DNA of 5,252 nucleotides from NCBI GenBank assembly GCA_002422225.1, contig DITX01000208.1, positions 1 to 5,252 on the forward strand, read 5' to 3'. Made by a program: the position numbers and the translations under genes. Shown here piece by piece: positions 1 through 5,045 of this stretch. Numbering within the stretch: the stretch's first letter is position 1; each line of letters begins with the position of its first letter. The notes beneath the pieces are model-generated. The model saw only the letters and a program-made list of their open reading frames with translations. It was not told the DNA's origin and did not search any database. This stretch comes from Gammaproteobacteria bacterium UBA6173 (GTDB lineage: Bacteria > Pseudomonadota > Gammaproteobacteria > Pseudomonadales > Pseudohongiellaceae).

Positions 1-654
1 AAGTGGACGCATCTGGTCTGGAACCCGGCCAAAGCTACTTCTATCGGTTTACCGCTCAGGGTGTGAGCAGCCCAATCGGTCGGACACGCACCTTGCCGGC
101 AACAGGTGATCATGGGCCGCAAGCATATCCCGCTGGTCGCCAATGAAGAGTTTGCACCCGAGGTGCGTGAGGCGGTCGCCAATAGTCGCTATGCACTGCC
201 ACGCGAACGTGGCCAACTGGGTCTACCGCTGAATTTTGATGCCGAGGATGGTTATCCCGCCAATCGCGAACGGTTATTACAGATGTTCCGCGAACATGCC
301 AACAACGCTGTTGTATTGGTGGGCGATACACACAGTTCTTGGGCATTTGATCTGCATGATGATGACGGCGACGCCATTGCAGTGGAATTTGGCACCCCCA
401 GCGTCAGCTCACCGGGTTTTGAATCGTTTATGCCATTACCCGAGCAACAACTGGTCAATGCCTTCATGCGGGCAAGTCCCGACATGCGTTACATGCGCGG
501 CTTGGGGCGCGGCTGGATGGAGCTGGATATTACCCGCGAAAAAGTGTCCAACACCTACTACTATGTGTCCACTGTCATGGAGCAAGCGTACGCGGTGGAG
601 GCCATCGCACCGATGGACAGCTTTGCCGGTGAACATGTGACCCGCCAGGCCTAA
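1..654 (+). pseudogene. phoD: PhoD-family alkaline phosphatase, internally deleted and frameshifted, 5' end outside window
   Basis: PhoD enzymes are secreted metal-dependent phosphomono/diesterases that release phosphate from organic esters. Seen here: the frame beginning at base 3 reads GLEPGQSYFYRF and GRTRTLPA, the usual end of the N-terminal Ig-like PhoD domain, then stops at a TGA near 147. From about base 97 a different frame reads QQVIMGR, then LPLNFDAEDGYP, GDTH (322-333) followed by SSWAFDL, and SSPGFE, ending with TAA at 652-654. This second part is the usual C-terminal third of PhoD. The roughly 250-300 residues that normally lie between them, carrying most metal ligands and the nucleophile region, are absent, and the two pieces are in different frames. 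A GTG at 106 could in principle start a 182-residue protein, but it would lack the catalytic core. I infer a dead gene. The join is placed at about 95-101. The gene converges on the oxygenase gene that follows. Confidence 0.85.
95..106 (+). other. Deletion junction inside phoD
   Basis: PhoD N-terminal homology (GRTRTLPA, third frame) runs to about base 101. C-terminal homology (QQVIMGR, first frame) begins at about base 97-100. The two signals overlap by a few bases, which fits a deletion that closed on a very short shared sequence. The exact breakpoint cannot be fixed without an intact relative. Confidence 0.65.
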
Positions 655-667
655 TTGTCGTTTCCAT

Positions 668-702
668 CCGGCTAGTGTTTGACCTGATCAAAGCGCAGCC
701 GG
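668..702. repeat. Imperfect inverted repeat between convergent genes, possible weak terminator
   Basis: CCGGCT (668-673) pairs with AGCCGG (697-702), and inside it TTTGA (678-682) pairs with TCAAA (688-692). The two stems are separated by unpaired 4-base strands. It lies in the 70-bp gap between the stop of the phoD remnant and the stop of the oxygenase gene, where a bidirectional terminator would be expected. There is no T-tract on either side, so intrinsic termination is doubtful. Confidence 0.3.
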
Positions 703-724
703 TGATTCTGCTGCCGGGTCTGCT

Positions 725-2170
725 TCAGCCAGGGATAATATCCATCGCAATGCTCAAGCGCGGCTGTTTACCGCTGAACGGCACCGTGCCGTGCCACATA
801 TAAGACGGGAACAGCACCAGCATGCCCGGCTCCGGCTGCACAAAGTGTTGAGCAGGCTGCGCCGGTTGTACCGGTGATCCAGCCTGTCCAAAACGAATCC
901 AACCCTCTTTTGTCGCCGCACTGCCCTGCCCTTTTGCTTTTTTGGCATCGGGGCTGGTGACCACCGACGGCAATTCCACATAAAACGCCGAAGACAACCA
1001 ACCTTCCTGATGAACGTGGTCTACATGAAATCCGCCCGGCCTCAGCATCACTGACCAGATCCCTTGTATCAGCCAGGACCCATTGTTGCGCCTGCGTAGC
1101 GGATCAGGCCCACTGCCCAGGTGCGCGATATGGGCTTCGACAGGTGCCTGTAATGCCTGTTGAAACGCCTGAATGGCTGGCGTTTTAACCGTAAAAATAT
1201 TAGGTAACTGACTGCCCTGCCGAACCGAATGCCCAAAGGGATGTGTGCGGTAGTGATGGGCGGCTTTGAGTTCCTCTGCCAGATTGGCAAGGTAGTCGGC
1301 GCGCGTGCGCCAGCCAGCCGGTGGTTCGATCAGATACGATTTCACCAGGGTGGAATAGTCATACAATGCTTCAAAACCGGGATTATTACTCATACGCCAG
1401 ACCATGGCCTGTAGCGCCAGCACGTGCTGATCATCTGGCCGGCGATTCATGGCTTCAATAATGGCGGCGCTGGCACCGTCAACTTCACCACATGCCAGGG
1501 CCGCTCGTGCCAGCGTCATCAATGCCGGGAAAGAAGATCGATCTGCATTAAACGCTCTGATCGCCAGTTCGCGACCGTGCGCAAGATTGCCGGTTTCAAG
1601 CAACAAGTCGGCCGCACGCACCATCATCAAGGCATCGGCCCCATTACGAGATGCCAAGTCCAGAATGACACGAATCGCACCTTCCTTATCACCCGTGAAC
1701 TCCAGCGCCTGCGACAAAACCATGTGTAAATCCGCTGACATTGGGTAGGCGCGCACCGCATTAACCAGTGGCTGCAAAGACAAGCTCTGATCTGCGCTGC
1801 TCATCCACAACAACTGGGTCAGCTCGGACAAGGCAATGACCATATCAGGCTTCAGACTGATCGCCTCACGATATGCCAGTTGCGCTGCGGTCAGCTGTCC
1901 TGCGTTCATATGGGCACGTGCCAGCACCAACCGGGTTTCCGGCGCGCGAATACCCAGCTTGATTGCGTCCATGGCTGAGCGAGCGGCGTCGTCAAACCGA
2001 CCTATATCACCGAGGATTGACGCAAGATTATGGTGCGCAACAGCACTTTGTGGCCAGGCTTGTACAGCAGTTTCGTAAATAGACAACGCTCCCGCCAGAT
2101 CGCCCTGTTGTTTAAGGGTTTGGGCGCGATCGGTCATGGACTGCAAGGTTTCTGTAGTAGTTGAGCACAT
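725..2170 (-). CDS. TPR-repeat protein with C-terminal 2-oxoglutarate/Fe(II) oxygenase domain
   Basis: 481 residues, no signal peptide, probably cytoplasmic. Residues about 11-260 are helical TPR-like repeats, for example GDLAGALSIYETAV near 23-36, AHHNLASILGDIGRFDDAAR near 45-64, and GQLTAAQLAYREAISLKP near 91-108. Residues about 270-481 match the putative 2OG-Fe(II) oxygenase family PF13759: IEPPAGW (281-287), the histidine-rich motif HVDHVHQ (382-388) followed by LSSAFYVELP, then PGMLVLFPS, WHGT (H460) and RLSIAMDI. His385/His387 and His460 are the likely iron ligands, and Arg471 the likely 2-oxoglutarate contact. The order of motifs and the end position fit an intact gene. Substrate is unknown; the TPR part suggests a protein partner or protein substrate. 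An Ala/Pro/Gln-rich stretch (434-441) lies inside the domain. No good ribosome binding site precedes the ATG at 2170, so Met12 (ATG at 2137) is a possible alternative start. The gene is monocistronic in this window. Confidence 0.85.
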   Translation of the reverse strand: MCSTTTETLQSMTDRAQTLKQQGDLAGALSIYETAVQAWPQSAVAHHNLASILGDIGRFDDAARSAMDAIKLGIRAPETRLVLARAHMNAGQLTAAQLAYREAISLKPDMVIALSELTQLLWMSSADQSLSLQPLVNAVRAYPMSADLHMVLSQALEFTGDKEGAIRVILDLASRNGADALMMVRAADLLLETGNLAHGRELAIRAFNADRSSFPALMTLARAALACGEVDGASAAIIEAMNRRPDDQHVLALQAMVWRMSNNPGFEALYDYSTLVKSYLIEPPAGWRTRADYLANLAEELKAAHHYRTHPFGHSVRQGSQLPNIFTVKTPAIQAFQQALQAPVEAHIAHLGSGPDPLRRRNNGSWLIQGIWSVMLRPGGFHVDHVHQEGWLSSAFYVELPSVVTSPDAKKAKGQGSAATKEGWIRFGQAGSPVQPAQPAQHFVQPEPGMLVLFPSYMWHGTVPFSGKQPRLSIAMDIIPG

Positions 2171-2205
2171 AAGACAAGGGTTACCACTGTGTAAAATTTA
2201 ACCGG

Positions 2206-2234
2206 ATCATGGTGTTCGATGGTGCAGATGTCAA
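2206..2234 (-). promoter_or_regulatory. Putative sigma70 promoter for the TPR-oxygenase gene
   Basis: On the - strand a perfect TTGACA (2229-2234) is followed after exactly 17 bases by CATGAT (2206-2211), which matches TATAAT at four of six positions. Transcription would start near 2199 and give a leader of about 30 bases before the ATG at 2170. The -35 box overlaps the last codons of the alkA remnant. This is by-eye consensus matching only. Confidence 0.4.
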
Positions 2235-2389
2235 TGGACGGACAACACAGTGCCCTGTTCAATTTTGTCAGCCAGATCCAGCACCGCCAGCGATTTCGCT
2301 CGGGATAACCCAACTGAGCGCAATTGCTGCTCTGTCACGCCAGACAATTGCGCAGGCTGCGGTTTTTTATCCTCGGCGCCAAGCAATAC
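2231..2389 (-). pseudogene. Fragment of AlkA-like DNA-3-methyladenine glycosylase (HhH-GPD family)
   Basis: The - strand reads AEDKKPQPAQLSGVTEQQL, then RSVGLSRAKSLAVLDLADKI and EQGTV, then stops at a TGA after SVH. The pattern of a helix ending in LRxxGLSxxKxxxLxDLAxxI is the conserved segment just before the helix-hairpin-helix of AlkA-type glycosylases, which remove alkylated bases from DNA. Only about 50 codons are left. The N-terminal part is missing, as are the GIGxWTA hairpin and catalytic Asp that should follow. Homology begins abruptly near 2377-2389, directly where the opposite-strand ada/ogt remnant begins. The longer open frame up to an ATG at 2479 is only the antisense of that remnant. 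No function is expected. Confidence 0.65.
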
Positions 2390-2393
2390 ACAA
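2378..2393. other. Junction between alkA (-) and ada/ogt (+) remnants
   Basis: Recognisable AlkA sequence ends (reading toward higher coordinates) at about 2377 and Ada/Ogt sequence begins at about 2394. The roughly 16 bases between are not clearly assignable to either. Both remnants have lost their 5' parts here. This is what one deletion across the middle of a divergent alkA/ada pair would leave. Confidence 0.5.
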
Positions 2394-2573
2394 AAGCCCA
2401 ACGCGACACGGGCGGTTGCCAATGCCATTGCCGCCAACCCGGTTGCTCTGCTGATTCCATGCCATCGGGTGATCCGCAAAACTGGCGCATTAGGCGGTTA
2501 TCGTTGGGGAGAGCCGCGCAAACAGACGATTCGCATTTATGAAACGGCGGCGAGTCATGTCATACCAGACTAA
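2394..2573 (+). pseudogene. C-terminal fragment of Ada/Ogt O6-methylguanine-DNA methyltransferase
   Basis: Reads KPNATRAVANAIAANPVALL, then IPCHRVIRKTGALGGYRWG and EPRKQTIRIYE, stopping with TAA at 2571-2573. This is the end of the alkyl-transferase domain, with the PCHRV active-site motif (acceptor Cys codon 2460-2462) and the GALGGYRWG loop typical of Ada-type members. These enzymes repair O6-alkylguanine by irreversible transfer to the Cys. Only 59 codons remain. The N-terminal domain and the first part of the DNA-binding helix-turn-helix are missing, and upstream of about 2392 the frame runs antisense through the alkA fragment. The first in-frame ATG (2250) lies within that antisense stretch, so no sensible start exists. 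Its stop overlaps the end of the convergent TetR gene by 4 bases (2570-2573). The intact C-terminal residues suggest recent loss. Confidence 0.8.
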
Positions 2574-3157
2574 GCCTGAACCTTGCTCTGCATCCTTAAC
2601 AAAGCAATCAATTGCAGAATGGCATGTTCACCACGCTTAGTTTCACCGGGAAACAACACCAACTGACCATCTACCGCTGCCAGAATCAAGGCGGCTGTCG
2701 CTTCTTTATTCGCCTCGGGAACATCGAGCAGGCTGGCCATCCAGTCTATCCAGCCAGTACTGATTTGTTGGGCTATAGACAAAAACAACGGGCCACCTCT
2801 ATTAGCATGGGCTGCCAAATCCAGCCACAGGCGTAGATAGGGTTTGAATCCGTCACTTTTTGCCGCCACCCACAATTTCTCTAAAACCGTATCTGGTGAT
2901 AAGAGCGTTGTCCCAAATAATTGCGTTAACGAAGCGCTGAGTCCCCCCGCAATATGTGTCAGCACTGCAGCAAGCAATTCATCTTTGCTCTCAAAATAGT
3001 ACAGCAGCATGCGATCACTCGTGCCAGCGACCTCCGCCAGCCGCCGCAACCCGGTGTCGCTCAGTCCAGTGTCCAGAAAATGGACTGTCAACAGATCAAT
3101 CACCTCGGCACGTTTATCCAGCTTTTTACTCACAGCCACACCCTCAGACAATTTCAT
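2570..3157 (-). CDS. TetR/AcrR-family transcriptional regulator
   Basis: 195 residues from the ATG at 3157. The N-terminal helix-turn-helix spans about residues 32-62: LSDTGLRRLAEVAG, TSDRMLLYYF, ESKDELL. The YYF followed by S/NKDEL is the hallmark of TetR-family DNA-binding domains. The rest (about 65-195) is an all-helical ligand-binding/dimerisation region with no recognisable ligand class. A GTG at 3131-3133 (residue 9) has a much better ribosome binding site (GAGGG, 7 bases away) than the ATG, so the true product may be 187 residues starting MSKKLDKRAEVIDLL. It is divergent from the membrane-protein gene at 3240, with 82 bp between. Such regulators commonly control their own gene and the divergent neighbour, so the 3240-4328 cluster is the likely target (inferred). 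The 3' end overlaps the ada/ogt remnant. Confidence 0.9.
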   Translation of the reverse strand: MKLSEGVAVSKKLDKRAEVIDLLTVHFLDTGLSDTGLRRLAEVAGTSDRMLLYYFESKDELLAAVLTHIAGGLSASLTQLFGTTLLSPDTVLEKLWVAAKSDGFKPYLRLWLDLAAHANRGGPLFLSIAQQISTGWIDWMASLLDVPEANKEATAALILAAVDGQLVLFPGETKRGEHAILQLIALLRMQSKVQA

Positions 3158-3165
3158 CTTTTAGC

Positions 3166-3195
3166 TTGCTTATTTTCGTAGCGACTACTTCAAAT
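3166..3195 (+). promoter_or_regulatory. Putative promoter with internal palindrome (candidate TetR operator)
   Basis: TTGCTT (3166-3171) and TCAAAT (3190-3195) with 18 bases between form a weak sigma70-like promoter ahead of the small membrane-protein gene at 3240. Between the boxes lies the perfect inverted repeat GTAG-CGA-CTAC (3178-3188). A palindrome between -35 and -10 in a region divergent from a TetR gene is the expected location of its operator. TetR operators are often longer than this 11-bp element, so this may be a core only. Confidence 0.35.
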
Positions 3196-3239
3196 ACTCC
3201 AGACTGTAGCAACCATTACATTTCTCAGAAGGCACCACC

Positions 3240-3551
3240 ATGTTGACCGCCAAACTCATAGACATCAAGCAACAGATGTACTGGATGATGCTGATCTCGC
3301 TGGCAGGCTGGGTAGGCCTTTTGCTGCTGTTCAGAACCTGGTGGCCAGGCAATACCGAGCCTGAGACAACAAAAACCGTGCTCTGGATATGGTTGTCGAT
3401 CAGCGTTATTTTTCCCGCCATGATATTGGCGGGTGTTGCAGCCATTCTGTTCACAGGTTTATGGATGGGGCGACCGCAGTCAGAACTCTTTAGATCAGTT
3501 CTGTGGGGCAAACAAAATATAAATATAAAATTTGCTTTTATTATTGTTTAG
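3240..3551 (+). CDS. Small inner-membrane protein with two predicted helices, unknown function
   Basis: 103 residues, family not recognised. The ATG at 3240 has a good ribosome binding site (AGAAGG, 7 bases upstream). A short N-terminal stretch is followed by hydrophobic segment 1 (about 13-31), a Trp/Pro/Thr/Glu-containing loop (about 32-45) and a longer hydrophobic segment 2 (about 46-76). The C-terminal tail from about residue 91 (KQNINIKFAFIIV) is coded by very A+T-rich DNA, unlike the rest, and seems to run into the promoter region of the next gene. The original C-terminus may therefore have been lost or shifted. It is followed after 40 bp by the DUF2975-type gene on the same strand, so joint transcription is possible. 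It is divergent from the TetR gene, which may repress it. Coding status is supported by the start signal, membrane-protein composition and position, not by family recognition. Confidence 0.65.
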   Translation: MLTAKLIDIKQQMYWMMLISLAGWVGLLLLFRTWWPGNTEPETTKTVLWIWLSISVIFPAMILAGVAAILFTGLWMGRPQSELFRSVLWGKQNINIKFAFIIV

Positions 3552-3558
3552 CGATAAT
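3531..3558 (+). promoter_or_regulatory. Possible promoter ahead of the DUF2975-type gene
   Basis: An A+T-rich tract at about 3510-3575 contains GATAAT (3553-3558, five of six matches to the -10 box), preceded 16 bases earlier by TTTGCT (3531-3536), a poor -35 match. It would give a leader of about 25-30 bases before the ATG at 3592. If real, the DUF2975/HTH pair can be expressed independently of the upstream membrane-protein gene. Confidence 0.3.
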
Positions 3559-3591
3559 TTAACAACACAAAACAGTAATGGAGCTACCATC

Positions 3592-4107
3592 ATGTCAGAC
3601 CGTACACTCGAAGAACTGAAAAACGCACAAGATCTGGCTACCACTGCTCAGACGCTCGCCATTATTGCCATGGTGATGCTGATCATCGCCATCATCACCA
3701 AGGGTGGATTTGTGATTGCAGGAAATCTGTTTGCACCGGAAAACAGCTGGCAACAAAGTGTGCACAACATTGGCATGATCCTGATTGAGCTGCTGCCAGC
3801 CTTCTTTTTTGTTGAGGCCATCAACCACTTGCGACAAGCGCTTGGCAAATTTGGGCAGGGAGAGTTTTTCAGCACCAATGTCGCACGTCATGTGGGTGAG
3901 GCCGGTTCAGCGGCCATTTACGCCATGGTTGCGGTGATGTTGATCACCCCCAATTTGACACTTTGGGTAAACCGACAGGGCGGTTTTGATTTGCAGATAG
4001 AACCTGAATATATAGGGATGTTGGCATTTGCAGTGTTTGTGTGCGCCGTCGGCAAAATTCTTGTGGTCGCCACCGACATTAAATCTGAAAATGACGCCTT
4101 TGTATGA
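3592..4107 (+). CDS. DUF2975-type integral membrane protein
   Basis: 171 residues with four hydrophobic segments at about 21-43, 58-78, 105-124 and 138-160. A hydrophilic segment with GQGEFFSTNVARHV lies between the second and third, and the protein ends in VVATDIKSENDAFV. The four-helix layout, the GxFF motif after helix 2 and the E-x-D end match DUF2975 proteins, which are almost always followed by a tiny Cro/CI-like HTH gene, as here. Their molecular role is unknown; a membrane sensor or partner that controls the HTH protein is a reasonable inference. The start is chosen at 3592 because it has GGAG 8 bases upstream; the frame is open to an ATG at 3532, but that would add residues coded by the promoter-like A+T-rich tract. 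The stop overlaps the next start (ATGA, 4104-4107), implying translational coupling. Confidence 0.8.
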   Translation: MSDRTLEELKNAQDLATTAQTLAIIAMVMLIIAIITKGGFVIAGNLFAPENSWQQSVHNIGMILIELLPAFFFVEAINHLRQALGKFGQGEFFSTNVARHVGEAGSAAIYAMVAVMLITPNLTLWVNRQGGFDLQIEPEYIGMLAFAVFVCAVGKILVVATDIKSENDAFV

Positions 4108-4328
4108 AACAGATTATTGTTCGTCTTGATGTGATGTTGGCCTTGCGAAAAATGCGCTCCAAAGAACTGGCAGAACGCATAGGTATTACGGAAGCCAATC
4201 TGTCGTTGCTGCGCACCGGTAAAGTCAAAGGCGTGCGTTTTGACACGCTGGCCAGTCTGTGTGAGGAACTTGATTGTTCCCCAGGGGATTTGCTGGATAT
4301 TGGTGAAATTAGTGACGTCGAAAATTGA
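4104..4328 (+). CDS. Small Cro/CI-type helix-turn-helix regulator paired with DUF2975 protein
   Basis: 74 residues. Begins MKQIIVRLDVMLALRKMRS, then KELAERIGITEANLSLLRTG, KVKGVRFDTLASLCEELDCS and PGDLLDI. This is the compact XRE/HTH_26 fold: helices 2 and 3 of the HTH are about residues 19-36, and the LCEELDCSPGDLL ending is characteristic of the small regulators related to Bacillus YozG. It consists of nearly only the DNA-binding domain. It has no ribosome binding site of its own and starts inside the stop of the membrane gene, so its translation probably depends on that gene. By family context it probably binds DNA near its own operon, with activity influenced by the membrane partner. That is inference; the target is unknown. 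Confidence 0.9.
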   Translation: MKQIIVRLDVMLALRKMRSKELAERIGITEANLSLLRTGKVKGVRFDTLASLCEELDCSPGDLLDIGEISDVEN

Positions 4329-4348
4329 CTGCTAAACACGAGGGTGCC

Positions 4349-4507
4349 ATGCCAAAGGCTTATTGGATTGTGCAGGGCAACATTGTAACGTCGGCGGGCA
4401 TTTCTGCAGGCATTGATATGAGCCTGCATCTGGTTGAGCGTCTCGCCGGTCGCGAACTGGCCATCGCAACCGCGCGGCAGATGGAGTTTGAGTGGCAACA
4501 AACATGA
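4349..4507 (+). pseudogene. Chimeric small ORF: DUF1330-like N-terminus joined in frame to DJ-1/PfpI-like C-terminus
   Basis: 52 codons. Residues 1-8 (MPKAYWIV) are the stereotyped start of DUF1330-family proteins. From residue about 10 (GNIVTSAGISAGIDMSLHLV, then ERLAGRELAIATARQMEFEW) it is the C-terminal segment of DJ-1/PfpI (class I glutamine amidotransferase-like) proteins, where DGNIVTSAGxSAGID is conserved. The rest of both proteins, including the DJ-1/PfpI nucleophilic Cys and the DUF1330 ferredoxin-like body, is missing. I infer a deletion that removed the end of a DUF1330 gene and the beginning of a PfpI gene, joined near 4373. Unusually, the join is in frame and the ATG keeps a good ribosome binding site (GAGGG, 4 bases upstream), so a hybrid peptide could still be made. 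It starts 20 bp after the HTH gene on the same strand and converges on lrp. Confidence 0.7.
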
Positions 4508-4541
4508 TCGCTTTTGACTGGGCCAGCTGTTACGTCGGTTG

Positions 4542-5045
4542 TTACGCTTGCTCAGACTCGTCAGGCACAATCAGATCCAGAGTTTCTTTGATCTCCTCCA
4601 TCACGATGTAACTTTTGGATTCGCGCACGCCAGGCAACTTCAGCAGAATGTCACCCAGCAGTTTGCGGTAGGACGCCATCTCGGAAATACGCGCCTTGAT
4701 CAGGTAATCAAAATCCCCTGATACCAAGTGACACTCTAGTACATGTGGCAGTTTGCTGACGGCTCGGCGAAAGTCATCAAAAATGCTGGCTGATTTGGAA
4801 TCCAGACTGATTTCTACAAACACCAACAAATTAGCCTGTAATTTCTGTGGATTCAGACGCGCGCCATAACCCAGGATAAACTTTTCCCGCTCAAGCCTGC
4901 GCACTCTTTCCATACACGGTGTTGTCGACAAACCCACCTTCTCACCTAGTTCCACAAACGAGATGCGTCCCTCACGCTGGATGATGCGCAGGATGTTGCG
5001 ATCGATGTTATCCAGCTCGCGGCTGGATGCTCTCCGTGTTTTCAT
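4542..5045 (-). CDS. lrp: Leucine-responsive regulatory protein (Lrp/AsnC family)
   Basis: 167 residues, the usual Lrp length (about 164 in E. coli). The N-terminal winged HTH is about 10-60: LDNIDRNIL, GRISFVELGEKVGLS, TTPCMERVRRLE. The C-terminal RAM/AsnC ligand domain follows: LLVFVEISL (about 73-81), ECHLVSGDFDYLIKARI, YRKLLGDILLKLPGV, YIVMEEIKETL. VSGDFDYL and the GV loop contribute to effector binding in the family. Overall similarity to enteric Lrp is strong by eye, stronger than to generic AsnC members. It should act as an oligomeric DNA-binding regulator of amino-acid metabolism. It is divergent from dadA, 143 bp apart, a pairing seen in several gammaproteobacteria in which Lrp (also called DadR) activates dadA with alanine as effector. 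The ribosome binding site is weak (AAGG, 11 bases from the ATG). Confidence 0.92.
   Translation of the reverse strand: MKTRRASSRELDNIDRNILRIIQREGRISFVELGEKVGLSTTPCMERVRRLEREKFILGYGARLNPQKLQANLLVFVEISLDSKSASIFDDFRRAVSKLPHVLECHLVSGDFDYLIKARISEMASYRKLLGDILLKLPGVRESKSYIVMEEIKETLDLIVPDESEQA

Noticed and set aside
236..640. Open frame of 134 codons overlapping the phoD remnant in another frame
   Set aside because: Its translation is Cys/Met/Trp-rich with no family pattern, and the overlapping frame carries clear PhoD motifs. It is a shadow.
1424..1748. About 100-codon + strand frames inside the oxygenase gene
   Set aside because: They are antisense to well-formed TPR repeats, with no start signals or family features.
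2250..2393. ATG at 2250 as a start for a 107-residue methyltransferase
   Set aside because: The first 48 codons are exactly antisense to the alkA fragment and show no methyltransferase homology; the homology starts only near 2394.
2390..2479. ATG at 2479 on the - strand as a start for an 82-residue AlkA protein
   Set aside because: The first 30 or so codons are antisense to the conserved Ada/Ogt segment, so this is not a real N-terminus.
3592..4328. Toxin-antitoxin system made of the DUF2975-type and HTH genes
   Set aside because: The gene order and overlap resemble one, but the membrane protein has four helices and no toxin signature, and the pair is known as a recurrent DUF2975/HTH arrangement without shown toxicity.
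4325..4348. TTG at 4325 as an upstream start of the chimeric ORF
   Set aside because: The ATG at 4349 has a clear ribosome binding site and matches the known DUF1330 N-terminus (MPKAYWIV).
4508..4541. GTTACG repeated twice (near 4529 and 4540) between the chimera and lrp as a possible terminator or repeat element
   Set aside because: It is a short direct repeat with only two copies, no stem-loop and no T-tract; chance is likely.
4079..4570. 163-codon open frame on the - strand across the HTH gene and chimera
   Set aside because: It is antisense to a clear HTH protein and a recognisable PfpI segment, and its own translation resembles no family.
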